Below, piece by piece: positions 37,265 to 46,493 of a stretch of 64,000 nucleotides of DNA. This DNA comes from an uncultured Paracoccaceae bacterium (GTDB lineage Bacteria > Pseudomonadota > Alphaproteobacteria > Rhodobacterales > Rhodobacteraceae), in NCBI GenBank assembly GCA_937864535.1, contig CALMJS010000032.1:62001-126000 (forward strand), in the 5' to 3' direction. The notes under the pieces are model-generated. The model saw only the letters and a program-made list of their open reading frames with translations. It was not told the DNA's origin and searched no databases. How positions within the stretch are numbered: position 1 is the stretch's first letter; each line of letters begins with the position of its first letter. Made by a program: the position numbers and the translations under genes.

Positions 37265-39058
37265 TTATTCCGCTGCGACACCTTCGGTGAATTGCAGTCG
37301 CGCCAGCCGCGCGTAGAGCCCGCCTTGCGCCACCAGATCGTCATGGGTCCCCTGCGCGGCGATCTGCCCGTTTTCAAACACGATGATGCGGTCCGCCTTT
37401 TTCACCGTCGCTAGCCGGTGCGCCACGATCAGGGTCGTGCGGTCGCGGGACAGATCGTCCACCGCCGCCTGAACCAACCGCTCGCTCTCGGCATCGAGGG
37501 CGCTGGTCGCCTCGTCCAAGAGCAGGATCGGCGCGTCGCGCAGGATGGCGCGTGCGATGGCGATCCGCTGTTTCTGCCCGCCCGACAGCATCAGCCCGCG
37601 TTCGCCGACATAGGTGTCATAGCCCTGCGGCAGCGCGGTCAGAAACTCGTGCGCGGCAGCGGCGCGGGCGGCACTCTCGACCTCGGCATCGGTGGCATCG
37701 GGTCGGCCAAAGCGGATGTTTTCGCGGGCGGTATCGGCAAAGATCACCGAATCCTGCGGCACGAGGGCAATCTGACGGCGGAAATCGGCGCGGCTCATGT
37801 CCCGCAGATCAACGCCGCCCATGCGAATTGCCCCCAGTGCCGGATCATAGAACCGCTGGAGCAACTGGATCACCGTGGATTTGCCTGCCCCTGACGGCCC
37901 GACCAGCGCGACGGTTTCCCCCGGCGCGATCGTGAACGACACCCCGTCCAGCGCCGCTGTGCCCGGACGCGTCGGATAGTAGAAGGTCACATTGTCAAAC
38001 CGGATTTCGCCGCTGGCCATGTCCGGCGCCGGCGTCGGCGTGGGTCCCTCGGTCACGGTGTCGGTGGTGCCCAAGAGTTCGACCAGGCGCTCTGTCGCCC
38101 CGGCGGCCCGCTGCAATTCGCCCCAGATTTCAGTCAGGGCGCCAACGGCCCCGGCGACCATCACGGCGTAAATCACGAATTGCACCAATTCGCCGATCGA
38201 CATGGTGCCCAGCGCCACGTCGCGCGCGCCAACCCACAGAACCCCGACAACCCCTGAAAAAATCAGGAAAATCACAATCATCGTCATAACGGCGCGGGTC
38301 AGGATGCGCCGCTGGGCCGAGTCAAAGCTCGCCTCGGTCACAGTACGGAATTTCTGCCGGACAGGCCCCTCTTGGGTAAAGGCCTGAACGGTTTGCACCG
38401 ACAAAAGCGCTTCGGAGGCAGAGCCGGAGGAACTGGCGATCCAGTCCTGGTTTTCTTTGCCCAGACGTCGCAGACGCCGCCCCAAAACCACAATCGGGAC
38501 GATCACCGCCGGAACAATCAACAGCACCAGCCCCGTCAATTTGGCAGAGGTCAGCAGCAGCAATATCAGGCCACCGAAAAAGATGAACACGTTTCGCAGC
38601 GCCACCGAAACCGAGGACCCGATCACCGAGAGGATCAGTGTGGTGTCGGTGGTGATCCGGCTGAGCACCTCGCCGGTCATGATCCGTTCATAGAACGCTG
38701 GCGACATGCCGATCATCCGGTCAAACACCGCCTCGCGGATGTCGGATACCACCCGTTCTCCCAGCCGCGTCACCAGATAGTACCGGATCGCCGTCCCCGC
38801 CGCCAAGAGCGCGACAATGACCAGGGCCAAGCCGAAATACTGGTTCAGGATCGCAGAGGCCCCGCCTTGGAAATTATCGACGACCTGCCGCACTGCCAAG
38901 GGCATCACCAAGGACACCAGCGCCGTCGCCGTCAGCGCGAGAAAGGCCGCGATCAACATGCCGCGATAGGGCCGGATAAACGGCCACAGACCGCCCAGCG
39001 CCGACAGACGTTTCGAGGACGCGCGGTCCTGATCATTCGATGTTGGTGCCTTGGCCAT
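37265..39058 (-). CDS. ABC exporter half-transporter, MsbA/multidrug type
   Basis: 597 residues: an N-terminal six-helix ABC type-1 exporter domain (about 20-320) fused to an ATPase domain with Walker A GPSGAGKST, signature LSGGQKQR, Walker B ILLLDEATSALD and H-loop IVAHRLATV. Half-size, so it must dimerise. Lipid, lipopolysaccharide precursor or drug export are possible. The start at MAKAPTSNDQD (39058) is taken over an upstream ATG because the family N-terminus begins there. Confidence 0.92.
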   Translation of the reverse strand: MAKAPTSNDQDRASSKRLSALGGLWPFIRPYRGMLIAAFLALTATALVSLVMPLAVRQVVDNFQGGASAILNQYFGLALVIVALLAAGTAIRYYLVTRLGERVVSDIREAVFDRMIGMSPAFYERIMTGEVLSRITTDTTLILSVIGSSVSVALRNVFIFFGGLILLLLTSAKLTGLVLLIVPAVIVPIVVLGRRLRRLGKENQDWIASSSGSASEALLSVQTVQAFTQEGPVRQKFRTVTEASFDSAQRRILTRAVMTMIVIFLIFSGVVGVLWVGARDVALGTMSIGELVQFVIYAVMVAGAVGALTEIWGELQRAAGATERLVELLGTTDTVTEGPTPTPAPDMASGEIRFDNVTFYYPTRPGTAALDGVSFTIAPGETVALVGPSGAGKSTVIQLLQRFYDPALGAIRMGGVDLRDMSRADFRRQIALVPQDSVIFADTARENIRFGRPDATDAEVESAARAAAAHEFLTALPQGYDTYVGERGLMLSGGQKQRIAIARAILRDAPILLLDEATSALDAESERLVQAAVDDLSRDRTTLIVAHRLATVKKADRIIVFENGQIAAQGTHDDLVAQGGLYARLARLQFTEGVAAE

Positions 39059-39179
39059 GTCCACTCCGACGTTGTGCACTGTCAGATAGCCACGCAACAC
39101 GACGTTCTCAAGAACATCTGGCCGAAAACGGCGCTGTCCCCGTGCGAGGCTGGCGTTACGAAACGATGATCAGGGGGAT

Positions 39180-39253
39180 TGGAGCGGGTGACGGGAATCG
39201 AACCCGTGTCATCAGCTTGGAAGGCTGAGGTCTTACCATTACACAACACCCGC
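39180..39253 (-). tRNA. tRNA-Gly (anticodon UCC)
   Basis: 74 nt on the minus strand with the 3' CCA encoded. The acceptor pairs GCGGGTG with CACCCGC, the anticodon loop is CTTCCAA (anticodon TCC), and the T-loop reads GGTTCGATTCC. All four stems form. Reads GGA/GGG glycine codons. Confidence 0.97.
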
Positions 39254-39265
39254 GCTGTGTAGGAC

Positions 39266-39295
39266 CATATAGGCCAACCTGTAGGGGAAGTTCAA
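39266..39295 (-). promoter_or_regulatory. candidate promoter of tRNA-Gly
   Basis: On the minus strand TTGAAC (39295-39290), 18-bp spacer, TATATG (39271-39266). A start near 39259 would give a leader of about six nucleotides before the mature tRNA end. Confidence 0.5.
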
Positions 39296-39411
39296 CCCCC
39301 TGCAACCACCGCGAAAACCGCCCAATCCGCACCATATTTCCGCCCCAAACCGCGCTTAGGCCATGATCAAACGCCCGGAAACCGGGTCATACCGAAAAAG
39401 GATTCGTGCAG

Positions 39412-39810
39412 GTGCTCCGCAGAACAGTTCTAACCGCGATCGTCGCTGCCAGTCTGGCCCCCTCGGTGTGGGCGGATTCGGAAAACACCGAACGCCAGAT
39501 CATCGTCATCACCGACTATGGCATCTTTCCGATGGTGACCTACGTCCACGCGGGCGAAAAGGTCATCTTTAACAATCAGGCCGAAGCCTCTCGGAGCGTT
39601 CGGGCGGTATTACGATCCGGCGAAACAACGCCGGACTGGCAAACGCCGACGCTGGCACATGGCGAAACCTACCTGCTCCAGATCGAGACCGACACAGTGC
39701 TGGAATTCTATTCGAGCTTTAGCTCGAAAATCATCGGGGCTTTTAGTTTTGATGAGCCGGTGGAGGACATCGAAAAGCTGGACACCCTCGCGTTCGAATA
39801 CGAAGAGTGA
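39412..39810 (+). CDS. small exported cupredoxin-like protein lacking copper ligands
   Basis: 132 residues: signal peptide ending near PSVWA-DSEN, then a beta-sandwich pattern IIVITDYGIFPMVTYVHAGEKVIFNN. This resembles the plastocyanin-type strands that normally lead to the first copper histidine. Here that position reads NNQAEASRSVRAV, and the usual Tyr-Cys...His...Met segment is EFYSSFSSKIIGAF, so no type 1 copper site is visible. The start is GTG: 39412 has an AAGGA site 9 nt upstream, better spaced than GTG 39406. The stop abuts the SRAP gene stop. Confidence 0.65.
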   Translation: MLRRTVLTAIVAASLAPSVWADSENTERQIIVITDYGIFPMVTYVHAGEKVIFNNQAEASRSVRAVLRSGETTPDWQTPTLAHGETYLLQIETDTVLEFYSSFSSKIIGAFSFDEPVEDIEKLDTLAFEYEE

Positions 39811-40479
39811 TCAGTCGTCTTCGATCAGCGGCTCGATCAACTCAGGGCCGCTGGCGCGATTGGAATTCACAGCGGTGCTGACCCGGCGCAGCGAGATCAC
39901 ACCGGGGGCGGCCGGGCGCATCAGACGGGCGGCACCATGGCCCGCCTCGCCCAGCCAGAGCGGCCAAACCTCGGGCTCGAGGATGATCGGCAGACGGTCG
40001 TGGATCGGCGCCATGTCGGCATTTGCGTCGCACGTCACAATCGCGCAGGTCGATAGCCGGTCCGGCCTCCAGTCCTGCCAGATCCCGCCGAACACCATCG
40101 GCGCACCATCAGAGCGCGTGACATAATAGGGCTGCGGTGTCTGACCCTCTGCCCGCTTCCATTCATAAAACCCGTCCGCCGCGATCAGGCAGCGCCGTTG
40201 CCGGCATGCCTCGCGAAAGGCGGGCTTTTCCGCGATGGTTTCAGACCGGGCGTTGATCAACAGCGGCCCGCCGGTCGGTTCCTTGTACCACGACGGGACA
40301 AAGCCCCAGCGCATCGGACGCAGATGCCGGACGCCATCGGCGCTGGTGGCAACGGAAATCGTGGTCGTGGGACAGACGTTGTAATTCGCCTCTTGCGGCG
40401 GCAGGTCATTGGCCGGAGCGGCCTCGAACAACTGCGCCATCGCCTCGTGCGGCAGGGTGATCGCCATCCGACCACACAT
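39811..40479 (-). CDS. SRAP-domain protein (YedK/HMCES family abasic-site sensor)
   Basis: Shields abasic sites in single-stranded DNA by covalent linkage through its N-terminal cysteine. 222 residues: MCGRMAI (catalytic C2 after Met removal), NARSETIAEKPAFREACRQRRCLIAADGFYEW (conserved Asn and Glu), and APIHDRLPIIL (conserved His). Length fits. Its ATG overlaps the stop of the DUF1992 gene (TGATG). Confidence 0.93.
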   Translation of the reverse strand: MCGRMAITLPHEAMAQLFEAAPANDLPPQEANYNVCPTTTISVATSADGVRHLRPMRWGFVPSWYKEPTGGPLLINARSETIAEKPAFREACRQRRCLIAADGFYEWKRAEGQTPQPYYVTRSDGAPMVFGGIWQDWRPDRLSTCAIVTCDANADMAPIHDRLPIILEPEVWPLWLGEAGHGAARLMRPAAPGVISLRRVSTAVNSNRASGPELIEPLIEDD

Positions 40480-40787
40480 CAGCGGCTATAGGCCCGTTTT
40501 GCGATATCGATCCGCGCCTCCAGCATCGACATGTCCCGCAGCATCTGGGTGCGCAGGGTCCGGTCGGTGGTTTCCAGCAGGTCGCTGCGCAGCTTTTGCA
40601 GCTCGCGCGACAGGCTGACAAACTCTGGCACCGCACCGTTTTCGCGGATCAGCCGGTTCAGCAGCGCATTTTCCGGATCGTCGCAGTCAGGCAGGGGCTG
40701 CCCAGCGCCGGGCAGGTTGTCGAACGCGCCTTCGGCTTCGGCCTGCGCGATTTTGGCATTGATAAGGTCGATGAGCGGATGATCCAT
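40479..40787 (-). CDS. DUF1992 (DnaJ-C28 conserved domain) protein
   Basis: 102 residues with the family signature INAKIAQAEAEGAFDNLPGAGQPLP near the N-terminus (rest: RLIRENGAVPEFVSLSRELQKLR). Animal relatives carry this domain in DNAJC28. Function unknown. The start at 40787 gives the usual length; an ATG 12 nt upstream is less likely. Coupled to the SRAP gene by TGATG. Confidence 0.88.
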   Translation of the reverse strand: MDHPLIDLINAKIAQAEAEGAFDNLPGAGQPLPDCDDPENALLNRLIRENGAVPEFVSLSRELQKLRSDLLETTDRTLRTQMLRDMSMLEARIDIAKRAYSR

Positions 40788-40895
40788 GGCCGCAATCATA
40801 AGGCCTGTTGTCTGTCAGCGCAAAGCGGTTGTGCGGGGCTGCGCGATACAACGGCGCTGCGCCGACCTATATTGGTCCCAACACAGGAGACCGCC

Positions 40896-41825
40896 ATGAG
40901 CCAGAACCCCGAAAGCCTGATCGACACGCTGATTGTCCCCCGTGCGCGGGACATCGGCGGGTTTGAGGTCCGCCGCGCCCTGCCCGCACCCAAACGGCAG
41001 ATGGTCGGACCGTTCATTTTTTTCGACCAGATCGGCCCGGCAGAGTTGCTGACCGATCAGGGGCTGGACGTGCGCCCACACCCGCATATCGGACTTGGCA
41101 CCGTTACCTATCTTTATCAGGGCGAATTCGAACATCGCGACAGCACAGGCAGCCGTCAAATGATCACCCCCGGCGCGGTGAACTGGATGTTGGCCGGGGC
41201 TGGCGTGACCCATTCCGAACGCAGCACCCCGCAGACCCGCGCCGCGCCGCAGAGCCTGTTCGGCGTTCAAACGTGGATTGCCCTGCCCGAAGGCCGCGAA
41301 GATCTGCCCGCCGCCTTTGAACATCACGGCCGCGACAGCCTGCCGGTGCTGACCGATGGCGGCGCAGAGGTGCGGCTGATCCTCGGGACGGCTTGGGGCG
41401 CTGCCTCGCCGGTTACGATGCAGTCCGAGCTTTTCTATGCCGATGTCACCTTGGCCGCGGGGGCCAAGCTGCCCCTGCCCGACACCCACGAGGATCGCGG
41501 GCTGCACATCATGACCGGCAGTGTGATCATCGCCGGAGACACCTATAACGCAGGACAAATGATGGTATTCCGGCCCGGCGACGCGATTACCGTCACCGCG
41601 GGCGAGGCGGGCGCACGGTTCATGACGCTTGGCGGGGCGACGCTGAACGGGCCGCGCTACATCTGGTGGAACTTTGTGCATTCGGACCCGGACCGGATCG
41701 AAGAGGCCAAGGCCGCGTGGCGCGCCGCCGACTGGTCGAACGGGCCCTTCCGCCTGCCGCAGGGAGATGACCACGAGTTTGTGCCAATCACCGCTGAAAT
41801 GGACCGGATGAAGATCAAACGCTAG
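40896..41825 (+). CDS. pirin-family bicupin protein
   Basis: 309 residues. The N-terminal pirin domain shows GPFIFFDQIGPAELL, the metal histidines in VRPHPHIGLGTVTYLYQGEFEHRDSTG and MLAGAGVTHSER; a C-terminal pirin domain follows (TYNAGQMMVFRPGDAI). Bacterial relatives such as YhhW show quercetinase activity; the physiological role is unclear. An AGGAGA site precedes the ATG at 40896; upstream in-frame sequence is antisense to DUF1992. Confidence 0.92.
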   Translation: MSQNPESLIDTLIVPRARDIGGFEVRRALPAPKRQMVGPFIFFDQIGPAELLTDQGLDVRPHPHIGLGTVTYLYQGEFEHRDSTGSRQMITPGAVNWMLAGAGVTHSERSTPQTRAAPQSLFGVQTWIALPEGREDLPAAFEHHGRDSLPVLTDGGAEVRLILGTAWGAASPVTMQSELFYADVTLAAGAKLPLPDTHEDRGLHIMTGSVIIAGDTYNAGQMMVFRPGDAITVTAGEAGARFMTLGGATLNGPRYIWWNFVHSDPDRIEEAKAAWRAADWSNGPFRLPQGDDHEFVPITAEMDRMKIKR

Positions 41826-41830
41826 CCCAG

Positions 41831-41875
41831 CAAACAAATCGGCCCCCGCAATCAGATGCGAGGGCCGTTTGTTTG
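41831..41875. terminator. bidirectional terminator between pirin and 5'-nucleotidase genes
   Basis: Long stem: CAAACAAATCGGCCCCCGCA (41831-41850), loop ATCAGA, TGCGAGGGCCGTTTGTTTG (41857-41875), with one or two mismatches. The TTTGTTTG / CAAACAAA ends give a T-rich tail in both directions, suiting the two convergent genes. Confidence 0.75.
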
Positions 41876-41888
41876 TCGGGCCTAAGGA

Positions 41889-43451
41889 TTATTCACCAAC
41901 AACGGTGATGCGGCCGTCGGTGTAGGGGGTAAAGGGCGACATGCTGGCCAGATATTCGGCCAGAACATCGGCCAGATCGGGACCATAGTCATAGGCATTG
42001 GCAGCGTCCTTGAACATGCCATAGCCGTCACCGCCGTTGCGCACATAGTTGTTGGACACAACACCGTAGGTCGCAGCCGGATCAATCGGCGCACCACCGA
42101 CCATCACGTCGGAAATCCGCTCGCCCGCCGGTTTTGACGGATCAACAGTAAAGCTGATACCTGCCACCTGCGGGAACCGGCCTGCGCCCTCTTCCATCTG
42201 GCTGGCACCGTTTTCCAGCGCCGCCACCATCACATCGCCCGTCACCTGGAAGGTCGACAGCGTGTTCTGGAACGGCAACACCGTCAGAACCTCGCCCATG
42301 GTGACCTCACCCGCGTCGATCGAGGCGCGGATACCGCCACCGTTCTGGATGGCAATCTGGACGCCCTGATCGGCCACGCGCGCCAGCATCGCATCGGCGA
42401 TCAGGCTACCCATCGCACATTCACGGGCGCGGCAGTCTTCGCGCACACCGACGATTTCCGTTGCGGTCTCGGCAACCACCTTGTTGCGGATTTCCTCCAG
42501 CGGGACCGCCAGCTCGGCAATACGCGCCAGAACATCGGCGTTTTCCTCGACGCTGGCATCAATGAGCAGCGGCTGACCAGCGGCAGAGGTGATCACACCG
42601 GCATCGTCAAAGGTCACGTTCAGCTCGCCCAGATATTTGCCATAGGCATAGGCCGAAACGATCGCGACACCATTGACCATCGTCGGATACGGACCTTCGG
42701 CCCCCTCCATATCGCCCAAGAGGGTGTTGGTATGGCCGCCAACGATCACGTCAACGCCGGTGGTGCCAGCCGCAACCGCCTGATCGACCTTATAGCCAGA
42801 GTGGGACAGCACGATGATCTTGTTCACACCTTCGGCGGTCAACTTGTCCACTTCACCCTGAACGGCGGCAACAGGATCGCTAAAGGTCACGTTCTCACCG
42901 GGGCTGGCCAACTCGTCGGTATCCTCGGGCGTCAGACCGATCAGGCCGATCTTTTCGCCGCCCTTCTCGATGACAGCCGACTTGGCCAGTTTGTCCGCCA
43001 GCAGCGGCTCGGCGCTGACATCGGCGTTCGACATCAGGACCGGGAACTCCACCGCGTCCATAAATCCGCGCAGAACTTCGGGGCCATCGTCGAATTCGTG
43101 GTTGCCCACGGTCATGCCGTCATAGCCCAAGAGGTTCATGAACTCGGCGGTCATCGTGCCCTTGTAGAAGGTATAGAACAGCGTGCCCTGAAACTGGTCG
43201 CCGCCATCCACGAGGATCGAGTTTTCGGCGCGCGCACGGGCCGCAGCCACAGCCGTCACCAGACGGGCGGTGCCGCCAAAACATTCGCCCGCGGCATTGG
43301 CATCGGCGGCACAGGTCGAATCATACTGGCTGACCGGTTCGTGCCGGTCATGGTAATCGTTGGTATGCAGGATCGTCAGCGAATAGTCAGCCATCGCTGT
43401 CCCGGCGGTCATCGCCAAAGCACAGCTCGACGCAAGAATACGGCGGATCAT
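41889..43451 (-). CDS. periplasmic 5'-nucleotidase / UDP-sugar hydrolase family (UshA-like)
   Basis: 520 residues: signal peptide (to about TAMA-DYSL), metallophosphoesterase domain with the dinuclear metal motifs LHTNDYHDRHEP, DGGDQFQG, VGNHEFDDG, SHSGYKVD and VGGHTNTL, then the nucleotidase C-domain (QNGGGIRASIDAGEVTMGEVLTVLPFQNTL, NNYVRNGGDGYGMF). Releases phosphate and nucleosides from external nucleotides. Start at 43451, where the signal peptide begins. Confidence 0.93.
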   Translation of the reverse strand: MIRRILASSCALAMTAGTAMADYSLTILHTNDYHDRHEPVSQYDSTCAADANAAGECFGGTARLVTAVAAARARAENSILVDGGDQFQGTLFYTFYKGTMTAEFMNLLGYDGMTVGNHEFDDGPEVLRGFMDAVEFPVLMSNADVSAEPLLADKLAKSAVIEKGGEKIGLIGLTPEDTDELASPGENVTFSDPVAAVQGEVDKLTAEGVNKIIVLSHSGYKVDQAVAAGTTGVDVIVGGHTNTLLGDMEGAEGPYPTMVNGVAIVSAYAYGKYLGELNVTFDDAGVITSAAGQPLLIDASVEENADVLARIAELAVPLEEIRNKVVAETATEIVGVREDCRARECAMGSLIADAMLARVADQGVQIAIQNGGGIRASIDAGEVTMGEVLTVLPFQNTLSTFQVTGDVMVAALENGASQMEEGAGRFPQVAGISFTVDPSKPAGERISDVMVGGAPIDPAATYGVVSNNYVRNGGDGYGMFKDAANAYDYGPDLADVLAEYLASMSPFTPYTDGRITVVGE

Positions 43452-43610
43452 ATCGGATACTCCCAAGTTGAATAGCGGCAGTCTGAAAAGGTTTGACCAA
43501 CGAGTCAAACCCTACGGTTGCATCACTGGCATTACGTGACGGATGTGACAGTGGCTTGTCACCTGCCGCTGAAAATTGACGCACCCTTGACCAAAGTCGC
43601 GGCGAACGGC

Positions 43611-43955
43611 ATGACCATCGCCATGCTGATCTATAAACTCTTCCGCGCCGCCGAGTGGTCCGATCTTCAGACACAGGGCGAAACCCTCGGGGCCCCCGTC
43701 GATGTGGCGGACGGCTATATCCATTTCTCGACTGCGGCTCAGGCCCGTGAAACCGCAGCCAAACATTTCGCTGGCGAAAACGGTCTGGTCCTGCTCGCGC
43801 TCGACACCGACACCCTCGACCGCCTCGTCTGGGAGCCCTCGCGCGGCGGACAGTTGTTCCCTCATCTCTACCGCCCGATCCGCCTGACGGATGTCCTGTG
43901 GCACCAACCCCTGCCCCTCTCGGGCGGCACGCATCAATTCCCGGAGCTGACATGA
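43611..43955 (+). CDS. DUF952 family protein
   Basis: 114 residues with the DUF952 pattern [10 protein letters not shown]...[29 protein letters not shown] and [19 protein letters not shown]. Function unknown. A second ATG at 43623 (MLIYKLFR) gives the commonest family N-terminus and may be the true start; neither has a good ribosome site. The TGA overlaps the pyrD ATG (ATGA), so the two are coupled. Confidence 0.87.
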   Translation: MTIAMLIYKLFRAAEWSDLQTQGETLGAPVDVADGYIHFSTAAQARETAAKHFAGENGLVLLALDTDTLDRLVWEPSRGGQLFPHLYRPIRLTDVLWHQPLPLSGGTHQFPELT

Positions 43956-45004
43956 GCCTCATAGAACAGATCGGCATGCGCGTTCTGCGCCGCATGGACA
44001 GCGAACAGGCCCACGGACTGGCGCTGAAATCTCTGGCGATGGGGCTCGGCCCGAAATCCGGCCCCTACAGCACCCCGCGCCTGCAAACCACGGTCGCCGG
44101 CCTGTCGCTGCCGAACCCCGTTGGCCTCGCTGCGGGCTTTGACAAAAACGCCACCGTGCTGCACCCGCTGGCCAAATGCGGCTTTGGCTTTGTCGAGGTC
44201 GGGGCGATCACACCGCGTCCGCAGCCCGGAAACGACAAACCCCGCCTGTTCCGCCTGACCGAGGACCAAGCCGCGATCAACCGCTTCGGCTTTAACAACA
44301 ACGGGATGGAGGCCGCCGCCCGGCGCCTTGCCGCCCGGCCAAAGGGGGGCATCATCGGCCTGAACCTCGGCGCCAACAAGGACAGCGCCGACCGCGCCGC
44401 CGACTTTGCCCGTGTTCTGGCACATTGCGGCGCGCATCTGGACTTTGCCACCGTCAACGTCTCTAGCCCGAACACTGAAAAACTACGCGACCTGCAGGGC
44501 AAGGACGCCCTCGCCGCGCTGCTGGCAGGGGTGATCGACACCAACGCTGGCCTCGCCCGCCCGCTGCCGATCTTCTTGAAAATCGCGCCGGACCTGTCTT
44601 CCGATGACCTCGTCGATGTGGCTCAGGTCGCCAATGCCTCGGGCATCGCCGGGATCATCGCCACCAATACCACCCTCTCCCGCGACGGGCTGCGCAGCCC
44701 GCATCGGGACGAAAAGGGCGGGCTCTCCGGCCAGCCGCTGTTCGAAAAATCGACCCGCGTGCTTGCAACCCTCTCCACACTGACGACCCTGCCGATCATC
44801 GGCGTCGGCGGCGTCGGCACCGCCGAACAGGCCTACCAGAAAATCCGTGCTGGCGCCTCTGCTTTGCAGCTCTACACCGCCCTCGTCTACGGCGGCGTCT
44901 CTTTGGTGGACGAAATCACCCGCGGCCTCGATACCCTCCTCGCGCGGGACGGCTTTGCAAATGTCGCGCAGGCCGTCGGAACCGGCCGTGCGGACTGGCT
45001 GTAG
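43952..45004 (+). CDS. pyrD: dihydroorotate dehydrogenase (quinone), class 2
   Basis: Membrane-associated FMN enzyme of pyrimidine synthesis that passes electrons to quinone. 350 residues with the class 2 N-terminal helices ([27 protein letters not shown]), [21 protein letters not shown], the catalytic-serine loop [12 protein letters not shown] and [20 protein letters not shown]. The start at 43952 overlaps the DUF952 stop. Confidence 0.96.
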   Translation: MSLIEQIGMRVLRRMDSEQAHGLALKSLAMGLGPKSGPYSTPRLQTTVAGLSLPNPVGLAAGFDKNATVLHPLAKCGFGFVEVGAITPRPQPGNDKPRLFRLTEDQAAINRFGFNNNGMEAAARRLAARPKGGIIGLNLGANKDSADRAADFARVLAHCGAHLDFATVNVSSPNTEKLRDLQGKDALAALLAGVIDTNAGLARPLPIFLKIAPDLSSDDLVDVAQVANASGIAGIIATNTTLSRDGLRSPHRDEKGGLSGQPLFEKSTRVLATLSTLTTLPIIGVGGVGTAEQAYQKIRAGASALQLYTALVYGGVSLVDEITRGLDTLLARDGFANVAQAVGTGRADWL

Positions 45005-45014
45005 CGGGCGAGCG

Positions 45015-45350
45015 ATGATCCTCTGGCACAATCCCCGCTGCTCCAAGAGCCGCGACACCTTGGCGCTGTTGCAGGCACAGGGTCACAAACCGGCCCTCCG
45101 CCTCTACCTGATTGACCCGCCCTCGGAACAGGACCTGCGCGATCTCCTCGCCACTCTTGGCATGACCGCCTCGGCCTTCATTCGCCGCAAGGAGCCGCTC
45201 TTCGCGGACCTCGGCCTCGCCACCACCGATGATGCCACCCTGATCCGCGCGATGGCCAAGGCGCCAAGGCTGATCGAGCGCCCGGTACTTATCGCCAATG
45301 GCCGCGCCGCGATCGGCCGTCCGCCTGAAAACGTGCTATCGATCCTGTGA
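45015..45350 (+). CDS. ArsC/YfgD-type thioredoxin-fold protein (arsenate reductase-like)
   Basis: 111 residues: WHNPRCSKSRDTLALLQ places the single active-site cysteine (C9) in the ArsC-family CSKSR motif, with FIRRKEPLFADLGL and LIERPVLIANGRAAIGRPPE conserved further on. The arsenate-binding R of IERPVL is present. No ars operon is near, so a general glutathione-linked reductase role is as plausible. 10 nt after pyrD. Confidence 0.85.
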   Translation: MILWHNPRCSKSRDTLALLQAQGHKPALRLYLIDPPSEQDLRDLLATLGMTASAFIRRKEPLFADLGLATTDDATLIRAMAKAPRLIERPVLIANGRAAIGRPPENVLSIL

Positions 45351-45354
45351 TCTG

Positions 45355-45403
45355 TTTTCATCTTTCCCGAAATACCTCGGGGGTCCGGGGGCAGCGCCCC
45401 CGG
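45355..45403 (-). repeat. dispersed intergenic element, copy 2 (hairpin plus GAGGTATTT tail)
   Basis: On the minus strand a perfect 8-bp hairpin (45403-45385) is followed by the tail GAGGTATTTCGGGAAAGATG (45377-45358), which matches copy 1 at 32832-32851 in 19 of 20 positions. It lies between the arsC-like gene and moaA and is antisense to both, the opposite arrangement to copy 1. Confidence 0.7.
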
Positions 45404-45479
45404 CCTTTCCCGTTTTTACGGCCTTGGTCGTAGGGACGCCCCCTTGCCAGCCCCCCCGGGCAAGCCTACCTTCCCCCTC

Positions 45480-46484
45480 ATGACCACACCGTTGATCGAC
45501 CCCTTCGACCGCGCCATTCGCTATCTCCGCGTCTCTGTGACGGATCGGTGCGATTTTCGCTGCGTGTACTGCATGTCCGAAAACATGGAGTTCCTGCCGA
45601 AAAAGGACCTCCTGACCCTCGAAGAACTCGACCGGATGTGCAGCGCCTTTATTCGTCTTGGCGTTGAAAAGCTGCGCATCACCGGGGGCGAGCCGCTGGT
45701 GCGGCGCGATATCCTGACGTTTTTCCGCGCTATGACGCGCCATCTCGACTCGGGCGCGCTCAAGGAATTGACGCTGACCACCAACGGCAGCCAATTGGGC
45801 AAATACGCTGCCGACCTCGCAGCGGCGGGCGTGCGGCGGATCAACGTCTCGCTCGATACGCTCGATGACCGGAAATTCGCCGATATCACCCGTTGGGGCC
45901 GCCTGCCTCAGGTGCTCAAGGGCATCGATGCCGCACAGGCGGCGGGGCTGCGGGTCAAGATCAACACTGTCGCGCTCAAGGGCTTTAACGAAGACGAACT
46001 CTTCCGCCTGCAGGCCTGGTGCGCCGAACGGGACATGGACCTGACCTTTATCGAGGTCATGCCGATGGGTGACATCGGCAACGAGGACCGCTTGGGCCAA
46101 TACTGGTCACTGCGGGACCTGCGCGGCAGCCTCGCGCAGAGCTTTACCCTGACCGACCTGACCGAACGGTCTGGTGGCCCCGCCCGCTATGTCCGGCTCG
46201 AAGAAACCGGACAGAAGATCGGGTTTATCACGCCGCTATCGCATAATTTCTGCGAGAGCTGTAACCGCGTGCGCATCACCTGCACCGGCGAAATCTACAC
46301 CTGTCTGGGCCAAGAGGGCCATTCCGACCTGCGCGCTCCGCTGCGGGCCTCGGGTGATGATCAGGTGCTGGAAACCGCGATCCGCAAGGCGATCGGGCTG
46401 AAACCCAAGGGCCATGATTTCGACTATTCCCGCCAGACCGTGGATGGCCGCGTCAGCCGCCACATGAGCCACACCGGCGGCTAG
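45480..46484 (+). CDS. moaA: GTP 3',8-cyclase MoaA (molybdenum cofactor biosynthesis)
   Basis: Radical SAM enzyme starting molybdopterin synthesis. 334 residues with the N-terminal cluster motif CDFRCVYC (CxxxCxxC), GGEPLVRRD, the C-terminal cluster cysteines in [20 protein letters not shown] and a conserved distal segment. The start at 45480 gives the usual [11 protein letters not shown] beginning. No Moco riboswitch structure was seen in the 75 nt after the dispersed element. Convergent with the phosphatase gene, 9 nt apart. Confidence 0.95.
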   Translation: MTTPLIDPFDRAIRYLRVSVTDRCDFRCVYCMSENMEFLPKKDLLTLEELDRMCSAFIRLGVEKLRITGGEPLVRRDILTFFRAMTRHLDSGALKELTLTTNGSQLGKYAADLAAAGVRRINVSLDTLDDRKFADITRWGRLPQVLKGIDAAQAAGLRVKINTVALKGFNEDELFRLQAWCAERDMDLTFIEVMPMGDIGNEDRLGQYWSLRDLRGSLAQSFTLTDLTERSGGPARYVRLEETGQKIGFITPLSHNFCESCNRVRITCTGEIYTCLGQEGHSDLRAPLRASGDDQVLETAIRKAIGLKPKGHDFDYSRQTVDGRVSRHMSHTGG

Positions 46485-46493
46485 GGCCCGCGC

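Noticed and set aside
45404-45479. Moco riboswitch before moaA
   Set aside because: Only about 75 nt are available after the dispersed element, and I could not fold the conserved multi-helix core; a small CTTGCC/GGCAAG hairpin is all that is visible.
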